From: Sipunculus nudus
Taxonomy: Eukaryota > Annelida > Sipuncula > Golfingiida > Sipunculidae
Length of the DNA: 64,000 nt
NCBI GenBank assembly: GCA_026874595.1
Contig: CM049313.1
Location: 14,195,508 to 14,259,507, forward strand
Direction of reading: 5' to 3'
Positions 11,309-22,480 of the stretch are shown here, piece after piece. Positions within the stretch are counted from its first letter, which is position 1. The number at the start of each line of letters is the position of its first letter. The translations under genes and the position numbers were made by a program. A model generated the notes under the pieces. The model saw only the letters and a list, made by a program, of their open reading frames with translations. It ran no database searches and had not been told where the DNA came from.

Positions 11309-14300
11309 GCTCAGCTGACAAGGAAGACATTGACAAAAGTAATTTTATCATCTGAATGTCAAATTTGAATGAAATACTTTTTCCAAACTTGACCTTTTGT
11401 ATAAAATCATCCAATATTCATTGGGGTACTATGGAGCTCTGTAGCATGAAGGATATGGGTAACCGACACCTATTTTCAAGGTTTACAAGATGACTTTTCA
11501 GGGGTCTCCCAGCATGTCAAAAAACAAAATTCTAGGTCCAGTTATTCTGATTTGTGCCCTGTTAACAGATGACCAAATGTTTATTCTGGGGGGTATTTCA
11601 AAGCCGCATAGGATGAAGGATATGGGTAACAGAGATGTAATTTCAGGTGCACAAGGAGACTTTTCAGGGGCCTCCCAGCATATCAAGAAAGGAGATTCTA
11701 GGTCAAGTCATTATAATTTGTGCTCTGTTAACAGATGACCAAATCTTTATTCTGGGGAGTACTTCGGAGCCCCAGAGCATGAAGGATATGGGTAACAGGG
11801 ACCTTATTTCGGGTTTCCATGTAGACTTTTATGGGCTTCCCTGGAGGTGAGGACAGAAGATTCTAGGTCCAGTCATTATGATTGATTTGTGCCCTGTTTA
11901 CAGATGACCAAACGTTTAAAGATCACAAAAGTAGAGAAAAAAAATCGTAAAAAATAAAAAAAAATATAGGTGGCGCCACCAATCTCCAGAAATTGATGAA
12001 ACACCCCATGATCAATATCCATGCAAAGAATCATGGTGATTAATGCATTAGTTGTTCAGATACTTGAGCTTTTGTATTAAATTTTGCATTATTCTGGGGG
12101 GTACTTCAGAACCCCATAGCTCGAAGAATATAGGTCACAGTAACCTAATTTCAGGTTTACAAGGAGAATTTCTATAGACCTCCCAGGATGTCAAGTAAGA
12201 AGATTCCAGGTCTAGCAGTTACGATTTGTGCCCTGTTAACAGACAGACGCCTGGATGGCCGGACGGACAACGGACAAAAGGTGATCCTTATAGCTCAGAT
12301 GACTTTCAGTCAGCTGAGCTAAAAATTGAAAAAATACAGGTGGCGCCACCAGAATGCAGAAACTGATGAAACATTTCATGATCAATATCCATGCAAAGAA
12401 TCATGGTGATCAATATAATAATTGTTCAGATACTTGAGCTTTTGTATCAAATTTTCGATTATTCTGGGGGGTACTTCGGAGCCCCATAGCTCAGAGGTTA
12501 TGGGTAACAGAGACCTAATTTCAAGTTTTTAAGGAGACTTTTCATGGGCCTCTCAACATGTCAAGAGAGAAGATTCTAGGTCAAGTTGTTACAATTTGTG
12601 CCATGTTAACAGATGACCGCATCTTATGAGGTTTCGAAAATAGAGAAAAAAAATCGTAAAAATAAAGAAAATACAGGTGGCGCCACCATACTGCAGAAAC
12701 TGATGACACATTCCATGATCAATGTCCATGCAAAGAATCATGGTGATCACTGCAATAGTTGTTTAGATACTTGAGCTTTTGTATCAAATTTTTCATTATT
12801 CTGGGAGGTACTTCGGAGCCCCGTAGCTCAAAGGTTATGGGTAACAGAGACCTAATTTCAAGTTTCCAAAGAGACTTTTTATGGGCCTCCCTGCATGTCA
12901 AGAGAGAAGATTCTAGGTGTAGTCATGATGGATCATGATGATCTCCGCATTAGTTGTTCAGATACTTCAGCTTGTGTATCAAATTGTCCATTATTCTGAG
13001 GGATACTTCAGAGTCCTATAGCTTGAAGGATATGGGTAACAGAGACCTAATTTCAAGTTTCCACAGGCACTCTTCATGGGCCTCCTCGCATGACAAGAAT
13101 GAAGTTCCTAGGTCCAGTTGTTGCAATTTGTACCCTGTTGACAGATAACCACATCCTTAAAGATCTCAAAAAAAGAAAAAAAATTCATAAAAATTTGAAA
13201 AAAATAGAGGTGGCGCACCCAGTCTGCAGAAACTGATGGAACAGCTCATGATCAATATGTATGCCGAAAATCATGACCATCAGTGTTGTAGTTATTGAGA
13301 TACTGCACTTTTTGTGTCAAATTTTCCATTATTCTGGGGGTATTTGCATCCATACAGCCTAAAGAATATGGGTAACAGAGACCTAATTTCAGGTTTCCAT
13401 GGAGAATTTTCATGGGTCTCCCTGTGTGTCAAGAATGAAGATTCTAGGTCCAGTCTTTACGATTTGTGCCTTGTTAACAGATGGTCACATTTTGAAAGGT
13501 CTAAAAAATAGAGAAAAAAATTCATAAAAAATCGAACGATACAGGTGGCGCCACCAGTCTGCAGGAAGTGATGACACATCTCATGATCAATAGTTATGCC
13601 ACAAATCATGACCATCAGTCATGTATTTTATGAGATATTGAAGTTTTTGTATGAAATTTTTTACTTTTCTAGGGGGGTACTTTGGGGCCCCATAGCTCGC
13701 AGAATATGGGTAACAGAGACCTAATTTCTGGTTTACATGGAGACTTTTCATAGGTCTCTCAGTGTGTAGAGAATGAAGATTGTAGGTCCATTCGTTACGA
13801 TTTGTGCCACGTTAACAAATGACAGCATCCTTAAAGGTCTCAAAAATAGAGGAAAAAAATCGTAAAAAATCGAACAATACAGGTGGCACCACTAGTCTGC
13901 AGGAACTGATCGAACATCTCATAATCAATATGTATGCCAAAAATCATGACCATCAGTGATGTAGTTATTGAGATATTGAAGTTTTTGTATGAAATTTTTT
14001 AATACTCTGGGGGTACTTTGGGGCCCAATAGCTCGAAGGATATGGTTGAGACCTAGTTTCTGGTTTCCAAGGAGATTTCTCATGGACCTCTCAGTGTGTC
14101 AAGAATTAAGATTCTAGGTCCAATCTTTACGATTTGTGCCTTGTTAACAGATGTTCACATTTTGAAAGGTCTCAAAAATAGAGAAAAAAATTCGTAAAAA
14201 TTTGAACGATACAGGTGGCGCCACCAGTCTGCAGGAAGTGATGGAACATCTCATAATAATATGTATACCAAAAATCATGACCATCAGTCAAGTATTTTAT

Positions 14301-14905
14301 GAGATATTGAAGTTTTTGTATGAAATTTTTTACTTTTCTGGGGGGTACTTTGGGGCCCCATAGCTCAAAGGATATGGGTAACAGAGACCTAATTTCTGGT
14401 TTCCATGGAGACTTTTCATAGGTCTCTCAGTGTTTCAAGAATGAAGATTCTAGGTCCAGTCTTTACCATTTGTGCCTTGTTAACAGATGTTCACATTTTT
14501 AAAGGTATCAAAAATAGAGAAAAAAATTCGTAAAAAATCGAAAAATACAGGCGGCGCCACCAGTCTTCAGGAATTGATGGAACATCTCATGATCAATAGG
14601 TATGCTAAAAATCATGACCATCAGTCAAGTAGTTAATGAGATATTGAAGTTTTTGCATGAAATTTTTTACTTTTCTGGGGGGTACATTGGGACCCCATAG
14701 CTGGAAGGATATGGGTAACAGAGACCTAATTTCTGGTTTCCAAGGAGATTTTTCATGGACCTCTCAGAATCCCAAGTTACAAGGTTCTAGGTCCAGCGGT
14801 TACGATTTGTGCCCTGTTAACGGACAGACGCCCGGACGGCCGGACGGACGACGGACAAAAGGTGATCCCTATAGCTCAGATGACTTTCAGTCAGCTGAGC
14901 TAAAA
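11309..14905 (+). mobile_element. Helentron/pearl-like non-autonomous element with a tandem core
   Basis: The insert begins with GCTCAGCTGAC (11309-11319) and ends with its exact reverse complement GTCAGCTGAGC (14890-14900), part of an 11-bp stem with a TTTCA loop at 14874-14900. Between lie tandem units: three short units of about 168 bp with gaaggatatgggtaac cores near 11452, 11620 and 11787, then long units of about 336 bp. It interrupts the Jockey-like ORF2. Short subterminal inverted repeats, a 3' hairpin and a tandem core are features of Helentron-associated 'pearl' elements of bivalves; membership here is an inference. An internal copy of the 3' hairpin and the GGACGGACNACGGACAAAAGG block at about 12250-12325 suggests two elements joined end to end. 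Confidence 0.55.
11395..14830 (+). repeat. Satellite array, 336-bp unit with a perfect 12-bp palindrome
   Basis: Each long unit carries GGTGGCGCCACC or a close variant. Starts are near 11969, 12339, 12676, 13209, 13544, 13882, 14214 and 14550, so spacing is 370, 337, 533, 335, 338, 332 and 336. The 533 step is one unit plus a partial one. Each unit also holds ggatatgggtaacagagacc, cctgttaacagatgac and aatcatgaccatcag. The early short units have half the period (about 168). Later units are the most alike, suggesting recent amplification at the 3' side. Confidence 0.85.
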
Positions 14906-14907
14906 AC

Positions 14908-15570
14908 ACAAACGGTTTTGTTAAGTAAAGCGTACAAACCAAACTATTTTAAACCCTTAAAACTGTTAGGTAAAAATTTAAAAGATTCTGACGCTGCCAG
15001 GTTGTTAAGTGTAATTTTTCACAAAAAAAGCCACTTGGCGCCCACACATAGTGTATATCAGTCAACGAATGTGGAGTAGGATTAATGCTCTAAAGGCTGT
15101 GTGCTATAAGAAGGACATACCTAAACTGGAGACAGCAGCACACCTATATAAACAATAGATCCGTCCTATAGGCATATACGGATCCATAGCTTTCTTAGGT
15201 GCAGCTAAGACACACTTATATAAACTAGATGTTCCACAAAATAAAGCCCTCAGAGCAGCCTTAAGAGTTGGTAGGCTCACAAAAACATCAGAACTAAGAG
15301 CACGCACAAACACACTGACTGTTAAAGACAACATGATAGAACAATCCATCAATACTTACAACAGGATAAAACATATAAACTCAATACTGATCCTAACAAA
15401 TGACCACAAGCATACAATTGCGAAAAAATAAATTCGTTTCTCCTCTAGTCATAATCCTACCACATCCTATGTAGAAAGAGACAAACATCACATCCACTAA
15501 GCAAGCAGGCTTTTCAAATCAGCTTGATCTTACCTTGCACCCAGTTTAGTATTTATAGACCTAAGCTATT
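14908..15570 (+). pseudogene. Jockey-like LINE ORF2, C-terminal part after the tandem-repeat insertion
   Basis: Frames after the insertion read RMWSRINALKAVCYKKDIPKLETAAHLYKQ, then IRPIGIYGS and LDVPQNKALRAALRVGR..TSELRAR. This is the LINE C-terminal pattern 'iy...IrPi..YG....... lqnkaLR....' that follows the RT domain. It completes the ORF2 interrupted at 11309, so both pieces are one LINE copy split by the insert. Stops at about 15160 and 15430 show decay. Confidence 0.65.
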
Positions 15571-15649
15571 TATAAAACCTTATTTTCCATCTCTATCCTC
15601 TCTGATTTTCTCCTAAATGTTGGGCCCAATAGTAAATAGATAATAATTA

Positions 15650-16640
15650 AACATTCAATTAGGTATCATCTTTATCGTTGCTGAAGGAGCGCCTAGGGCG
15701 GGTGTCCCGGACTTCTTCAACTATGGCGCACGAGCGTCATCTTTTCCTTCGTTAAAAAAAGTTCTTGCAACGAAAGGATTCTGTTATCGTTAACGGACCA
15801 AGATATTTTAGAACTGAATTTAAACATTGGACAATGTACTGCCCTTAAGCTCGGTATTAAAGAACTAAACACAAAGTCTGCCTTGCACTCGGAAATTACG
15901 CCCTTCCCGTTCCCGTTGCCTCGTTGGACGATCGTAAACTTGACTAACTTTGCTTCCAGCGGAAATAATCGGGTGAGCTAAAACATTACATATCCAAGAC
16001 TTTATCTCTGCCTTACGGGGAAATGTAGATGTGTCGGAGGAACAAGGAATGAGAACTGCCGGTTGTGCTCAACTTTTCATTAAAACACAGAGGGGTAAAA
16101 CATGAGCAGAATATGTGACTTGGACCTAATGGTTTTCAGCTAACTCACGTATAATGCAAAGGTGAATACAGTCCGGGCAGCTGTCAAATGTAACCGACAT
16201 ACTTGCATATCAGCGGTGTTATGAGAAGCTTGTCGAGTATGCGCAACAGAACACTATCCCTCTAACTATGCACTTTGACAATGAATACCGTAAATGTCAG
16301 GCCAAAGAAGATTCAAGTAGGGAACAGATAATAAACACGTCATGTCAGTAATATTTGACTAAAAAGCATACCAATATGAAAGCAATCACCTAGTAGTGGT
16401 GTTCGTGTAAACACAAAACGTCGTTTTCGTTGATTCTTCTGACAGAGAAATATATAGTAGAAATGGATGCCGGTTCGCGGCATGCAAATACGCGCACGTC
16501 TGTTTACAATCCGTGTGGCGGAAACAACCCACAATGGCAACATAGAGCATCACCCATCATTGGTAATACTATGCGGAATATGCGGAAACCAAAAACGTCA
16601 TCTCCAACCATCCTAGGATAGCAGCTCGCGCGCGTTAATG
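15650..16640 (+). pseudogene. YR retrotransposon gag-like remnant
   Basis: Short frames upstream of the RT are coding-like: GVPDFFNYGARASSFPSLKKVL near 15690-15760 and LAYQRCYEKLVEYAQQNTIP near 16205-16260, then a Cys/His-rich stretch near 16450-16560 that may be a decayed zinc finger. Position between the 5' repeat and RT suggests the gag-like ORF1. No single domain is secure. Confidence 0.35.
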
Positions 16641-16869
16641 CAAGTTCGTTGTGTCAACATATACCTGTTTGGAAATGAGAACTGAAAGGTTATGTAGATC
16701 AAGATTATTTGCTAGATGGCATTTGAAATAGGTTTCGTATAGATGGCAATGTAATTAATGTCAAAGATGTAGAATGCAGAAATTACAAATCGGTTGTAGA
16801 TTTAATGTAAAAATAGTTGATCAAAAAAATTTAAGAATATCAACAGGGCAACTACATTATTACAGATTG

Positions 16870-17975
16870 AAAACCACGTATAGTATCAGTTTTAGGCCCC
16901 ATGCCAAAGGAAAAACTAGGTCACGTGAGACTGTTACATGATTGTTTCGGACCAGTGGACGCGGCCCTTAACGATGATGCACAACCCGATACCTTTACTC
17001 ATGAAACACTAGATAATATTGTCAGTTTAGTAGAACCGAATTCTTTTATGGCAAAGATAGACCTTCAGTCGGCATATAGATCTGTGTCGATACACCGAGA
17101 ATGCAACCCCTTTACTAGTCTGAAAAGGGCTTTTAAAGCGACCAGTAAGACCGTTTGCATGTTTGATAGTAATTTGCCGTTCGGTGCATCTAGGAGACCA
17201 AGTATTTTTAACAAACTATCGCAAAGTGTTGTCCGAATGATGCACAGACGGGGGTTTTGCAATACACATGCATAAGTGGATGATTTCATCCTAATAAAAC
17301 ATGCAAGCGAACGCTACTGGGAAGCGTACGAATGTCTACAAGACTTGCCACAAGAACTTGTTTCACGATAAATTTCAGTAGATCTGTGTCGATACACCGA
17401 GAAGGCTACCCCTTTACTAGTCTGAAAAGGGCTTTTAAAGCGACCAGTAAGACCGTTTGCATGTTTGATAGTAATTTGCCATTCGGTGCATCTAGGAGAC
17501 CAAGTATTTTTAACAAACTATCGCAAAGTGTTGTCCGAATGATGCACAGACGGGGGTTTATACACATGCATTAGTGGATGATTTCATCCTAATAAAACAT
17601 GCAAGCGAACGCTACTGGGAAGCGTACGAATGTCTACAAGACTTGCCACAAGAACTTGTTTCACGATAAATTTCAGTAGATCTGTGTCGATACACCGAGA
17701 AGGCTACCCCTTTACTAGTCTGAAAAGGGCTTTTAAAGCGACCAGTAAGACCGTTTGCATGTTTGATAGTAATTTGCCATTCGGTGCATCTAGGAGACCA
17801 AGTATTTTTAACAAACTATCGCAAAGTGTTGTCCGAATGATGCACAGACGGGGGTTTATACACATGCATTAGTGGATGATTTCATCCTAATAAAACATGC
17901 AAGCGAACGCTACTGGGAAGCGTACGAATGTCTACAAGACTTGCCACAAGAACTTGTTTCACGATAAATTTCAGT
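16870..17975 (+). pseudogene. YR retrotransposon reverse transcriptase with a triplicated segment
   Basis: The frame from 16900 reads LGPMPKEKLGHVRLLHDC, FMAKIDLQSAYRSVSIH (motif A) and LPFGASRRPSIFNKLSQSVVRMMHRRG, then YLDDF-like VDDFILI (motif C). These are the RT signatures of DIRS/Ngaro elements. From 17079 a segment ending in cgataaatttcagta is present three times (starts 17079, 17381 and 17679). Copies 2 and 3 appear identical and each ends its frame at tta/tag after IHMH, so the triplication destroys the domain. The RNase H-side part follows at 17975. Confidence 0.75.
17079..17975 (+). repeat. Three tandem copies of a 298-302-bp RT segment
   Basis: Starts at gatctgtgtcgatacacc are 17079, 17381 and 17679. 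Copy 1 is 302 bases and has gaatgcaacccc where copies 2 and 3 have gaaggctacccc, and has 4 extra bases near 17265. Copies 2 and 3 (298 bases) encode identical 80-residue frames 298 bases apart. Confidence 0.95.
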
Positions 17976-18420
17976 TAAGTGTCGAGCCAAACGCAGCGCA
18001 TAACCTTTTTAGGAGTTGAAGTGAACAGTAAAACCAGGACACCCTCTCTTCCAAGCGGCAAACTGAAAGATCTTTTTGCATTTTTGCAAAACTGGCAAAG
18101 CTTGATCAACTCACGAAGCGTCATTTACAGTCTTTGGTCGGCAAACTGCAGTTGGCAGCTAAAGCTGTGCGTGGTTGCCGGACACACGTGCGTCATATAA
18201 TTGATCTTTTAAAACGCGTGAAACATCGCTGTCACTACATTAGGCTTACATAACAGGCGCGCACAGATATAGACTTCTTGGCAAACTTTAGCACAAATTT
18301 CAACGGCATCGCATTTTTCAGAGATGAGAACCATGGCCAGTAACGTGTTTGTCGACGGACGCAGGTAACGAGGCGGTGGTAGACTGCTTACATACAAATG
18401 TCAACAAGTACTTAATGAGT
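17975..18420 (+). pseudogene. YR retrotransposon RT connection/RNase H region remnant
   Basis: After the triplication the frame RITFLGVEVNSKTRTPSLP..KLKDLFAFLQNW matches the 'tFLGiei....t..lp..Kl..l...l..w' segment after the DIRS-type RT palm. Next comes a 'LQSLVGKLQLAAKAVRG' block in a shifted frame near 18125-18180. Several stops are present. Confidence 0.6.
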
Positions 18421-18559
18421 GGCTTTCAAAGTGTGAAAAAATATTTAAGTGCGGAAACAAACAGAAATTTACCTCAAATGACGATTAATGCATGGCATTA
18501 TCGTTGAAGGTGGAATTTCAAGGCAACTAAAAATGCTGTATAAAGAGCGAAAAACGTAT

Positions 18560-19430
18560 GAAAGTCCGCTTTCGCCGAAGCCACAAAGAGTATGCATACA
18601 TCTCAGTTAAGAGCTAACCTAAGTTTCTGCGTTTATTTCAACCTGACACCTGTACCGTGTTCCCCTACAAATATTTTTAGGTACGCATTATTCCTCCCAC
18701 GTACTCTGAAAGCCTCTAGTATTGATGGCTACCTAAATGCCCTTCGAATACTACATCTGGATACAGGAATCCCATCGCCGCTAGATATTTGAAGACTGCG
18801 CATGGTCAAGCGGGGCATTTCACAGCTTACAGCCTCGCAACCAAACCAAAAGTTACCAAGGAACATAGAAAGTTTGAAATTAATTGGTGAACAGTTAGAT
18901 TTGAGTTCGAGTTTCGACAGAGCGCTATGGGCTTTGTGTTTACTGGCCTTCTTCGGTTTTGCCGGAAGTCTACACTCGTGTGTAAATCTCAAGCCTTGCA
19001 TGACCCAGACAAACATTTATGCAGGACATATTTAGAGGTCGGAGAGCCGGGTGCTATTTTACATGTGAAACATACAAAAACAATACAGTGTGGTTAACGT
19101 GAATTGACGATACCTTTGGCGGCTATTCCGAATTCAATACTATTCCCTGTGCAAGCTTTTAAACTGATGATAGCGGCAACACCGTGTGCATGTGACCCAC
19201 TGTTTGGATACATGACCTAATATATTTTATAAAGGCTTTATCAGATGTCATTTCAGCAAGTGGTCAAAGAAAATCCGCGTACTCTGGCCACGCTTCAGCC
19301 GAGGAGGAAGTTCATTCACGTTCGCCTCAGGGGGTCCCTCCTAGCCTCATTAAGAAGCCAGGGGACTGGAAAACTTCAGCGTATGAACGAACTATTTATG
19401 ATAGCATAGACATTAAGATAAATTGTAGAA
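18560..19430 (+). pseudogene. YR retrotransposon tyrosine recombinase remnant
   Basis: Broken frames give the N-terminal core-binding part RYALFLPRTLKASSIDGYLNALRILHLDTGIPSPLD (18680-18790), then SSFDRALWALCLLAFFGFAG (18910-18965) and, after shifts, PDKHLCRTY. The C-terminal catalytic region near 19270-19410 reads SAYSGH...GVPPSLIKKPGDWKTSAYERTIYDS, with the catalytic Tyr. The HxxR box has lost its Arg (GHASAEEE). In the family this enzyme integrates a circular DNA copy of the element. The copy is dead. Confidence 0.75.
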
Positions 19431-19487
19431 AGTGTTGGCAGCGGCAGTTATGTTAATAACTTGCTCAGCCTTGTTGGGGGTTTGGAG

Positions 19488-20075
19488 GATGTCTCATTAA
19501 ATGTGACATTAAATACCCCCAACCTATCGTTATGTTGTAATTATTTAATGCACCAATTTTGCTGATTGGTTATGATCAATAATACATAATGTTAGTCATG
19601 TGAGAGTAAGACATTTAAAGTTAATGCACCTACAATAGCATAAATCTATATGGATAAAGTGAAAATGATTGAAGATATTATTAAACGGGAGACCTCGGGC
19701 CGGACTCTATCTTTATGGCGGCTTAGTCTTATCACGGTCATTTCCTTCATACAGGTGTGTCTCTGGCATGCACGGTAACAGATTTGCGCAAGTTTCTCCA
19801 GGCCCGCCCGCTAATCCTCCCACTTGCCATCTTAATTTCAGTTTTGATGGTTACCACTGCTAATAAACCTTTTCTCGCTTGTATGGGGATGTTTTTCTCA
19901 TTAAATGTGACAATAATTTCCCGAACCTATCGTTATGTTGTTATTATTTAAACTTGTGCATCAGTTTTTTCTGATTGGTCATGATCGATATTACATGATG
20001 TTAGTCATGTGAGAGTAATACATTTCAAGTTAATGCACCTACAGTAGCATGGATGGCGGAACTTCTATATGGAGG
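19488..20075 (+). repeat. B1-A2-B2 split direct repeats of the YR retrotransposon
   Basis: B1 (about 19488-19656) and B2 (about 19885-20075) share ctcattaaatgtgaca, cctatcgttatgttg, ctgattggt.atgatc and gttagtcatgtgagagtaa. A2 (about 19660-19825) lies between them and matches 8262-8425 over roughly 130-160 bases. Confidence 0.7.
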
Positions 20076-20435
20076 AATGATAGAATAAGGTTCGTTGCAT
20101 CCCTATATCTGTTTTATCAGGGAAATAAGTAACGATTTGTGTTAATATTTCATTTTAGATTTGACAGCCGGTAATTCTTGTAAAACTCATACACTCATAC
20201 TGATTGTATGCACCTAGGACAGGCACTGCCACCTGTCATTACAATATATAACGCACGACTTGTTTGAAAGTCCCAGAAAGAACTAAGTCTTTCGAGGTAT
20301 GGAATAACTTCTAATATTACATATTTTAGTAAAAATAATGATTACTGACGACCAGGCAGATCTTAATATATCTAATGCTTTGAACCTTGCTTGATATTTT
20401 AATACTTTGAACCACTGGTCTCGTTCCTTATCTAT

Positions 20436-20497
<62 letters not shown>

Positions 20498-21930
20498 TTA
20501 ATAACACATTTAAACAGTTCTGAAAATGACATATATCTTATATCCTGGTATGTTTTTAGCTCAGCTGACTGTATGCCATCGTAACCATGGTAAATCGTAA
20601 CCGGTAGGCCTAGAAATGGCAATCCATTTCCTGCAACTTACAAGCTAAATATGCCTTTGAACATTCGACATGGCACAACCTGTTACCATTTGGCATAGAA
20701 TATTCTGATTTTACATTTTTCCAGGTCCTGGAGAAATGTCCTTGGAAACATAGAATTAGGTAATTGTGACCTATATTCTACGAGCTACTGGCAAACAACA
20801 TCATTCATTGATACTGTAACACAGGCACACCACTTTAAACAAATGGACCTAGACCCTACTATTGTAAAATCCAAGGAGGTCCTTGACAAGTCTCATTTGA
20901 ATCTTGGTTTGTGTCAGTGTGATATTCATTGTGAGTTGCAAGGAAAAAAACATGATTTTAATACTGTGAAGTCATATGGGCACAGATCTTTACGGTTAGG
21001 TCTTGAAGCTCCTAACCTAATTTCAAGGAGGTTTTGGCCATATCTCCTTCACACCAGGTATTAGCACATGATGCCTTAACATATTTGAGGTACGAGTTGA
21101 AAAATATTCAGCACCCAAAAAATCAGACGTCGCCATAATCTTAAATCTTAATCTGGACCAAGCAATATCTTTTTGGACAACCATTAACAGGTCACATTGA
21201 CTTTATTCAGTGAGCAATGTGATAGAACATGCGCCATAAGTAAACATGCACAAAGCGTGGAAGTTGGGCACCAAGGGTGTTTCTTGTAAAATCTTCTTCG
21301 ATACTCTAAATAAAGTAGCTGTGTCCTCTTTTCTAAGGCCTTTGGACAAAACATCTAATTTTGGGCATTCTGGTCGTCATTCTACTAAGGTTCGTTAACA
21401 AATATTTTTTTTTCACACCAGATCATAATTAGATAATTTATACAAGTATTATATATGTCAGATTCAGCTGAGCGTCACGGCCTATGTGCCTCTTGTTAAA
21501 GTAGTGGATTCAAAGATTACTCTACAAATTGATATGTTTAAAATAAGATGGACAAACAGGATTCATATCAGAGTATTAGCAAAGCAATCAATCATTTTCT
21601 CATGACTTATTGAAATGATTATATAATAAGAGACTAAACATTATGTATATGATTCAAAAATGGTCCTAATAGAAAAAAAACACATGAGCACCCTTCTCGC
21701 AATAATTCATGGACGTATTAAATTGATTTATATGTTTATTTAAAATTTATTCAATGTTTGAGACAAGTGGTTATCTTACACATTGACAAATATTGGTTAC
21801 GGTTTTAGTTCTATAATGGTCAAATATATGGTAATATAGGAGACCTATCTTTCCTCGTTTTGTATATTACCACCAGATTCATAGGTTATTATAGTTTTAA
21901 TCATCGCCTCAAAGCATTTGTGGGCAAATC
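20076..21930. other. Unassigned stretch with (TA)n and a possible second Helentron-like end
   Basis: A (TA)n tract spans about 20439-20495. At 20554-20573 TTTTTAGCTCAGCTGACTG is the exact reverse complement of the 3' end of the element at 11309-14905, and TCAGCTGAGC recurs near 21462, so a degenerate relative may span 20554-21470. The open frame 20843-21064 is not recognised. No gene is supported. Confidence 0.35.
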
Positions 21931-22480
21931 TTCATTTTAAATTAACAAACCTGTTCAGAATAAATAAAATTAAAACAACCCATCGGTAACGAAGATAAAA
22001 TGCTCACCTTGTTTGATTCTGAGATTTGTTACTATAAACAAGCCAACATACTTATCTATAGCTGTGAGCGAACTATACTAGTGTGTTTCCTGGATAGCTC
22101 ATCAGCTGCATTATTTACCGTGCTTGTAACATTCAAGTACACGTGCATAGCACACATTCTTTGTAGAGAAAGATATTTTTCCCAGCAGGAGGCGTCCTTA
22201 ACTTTTTTCAGACCAGCATTTGCAATTATCATCTATAAATAACAAAATCTCCTACCGTTCATATTTTTTATATACATTCCCCATAAACAAGGCAAACTGG
22301 CTTCATGTTCCGTGCAAGTGTATATTGGGTCTCCCAGTCTAATGTGGGTACTGGATTAAAATATACATTAACTTCTTAATTAATAAGAAAAGCTTATGAA
22401 AGATCAATAGGGGCAGTTACAAATAAATATATCTACTTTTGGCGAACGATAGCTAATCGATAGGTAATGAAGCTTTTATA
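21930..22480. other. Displaced 5' flank of SULT copy A, with an empty MITE site
   Basis: This aligns with 56720-57320 (5' of copy C) and 28890-29335 (5' of copy B): shared blocks include aattaaaacaac, the 'tgtgagcgaa.tat' segment, 'gaggcgtcc' and 'gggcagtt.caaata'. It continues where the copy A flank breaks at 7960. At 22425-22475 'gggcagttacaaataaatat' runs straight into 'ttggcgaacgatagctaatc', which in B and C is separated by the MITE at 29347 and 57416; this is the uninserted site. Confidence 0.65.

Larger units (their letters stand above)
8262..20075 (+). mobile_element. Ngaro/DIRS-like YR retrotransposon with nested insertions (proposed full extent)
   Basis: Pieces in order: repeat A1 (about 8262-8425), later insertions (8450-15570), gag-like remnant (15650-16640), RT/RNase H (16870-18420), tyrosine recombinase (18560-19430), repeat B1 (about 19488-19656), repeat A2 (about 19660-19825) and repeat B2 (about 19885-20075). 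A1 matches A2 (both hold aaacgggagac.tcgggcc and tttctccaggc.cgcc) and B1 matches B2 (both hold ctcattaaatgtgac and cctatcgttatgttg). The A1-body-B1-A2-B2 layout is the split direct repeat structure of Ngaro-type YR retrotransposons. That A1 belongs to this same copy is inferred. Confidence 0.55.

Noticed and set aside
13314-15079. Repeated GNRDLISGF frames in the 11.4-14.9 kb array
   Set aside because: They are satellite units read in one frame; no start, domain or codon pattern supports a repeat protein.
20843-21064. 73-residue open frame near the YR element
   Set aside because: No motif and frame surrounded by stops; may lie inside a decayed Helentron-like relative.
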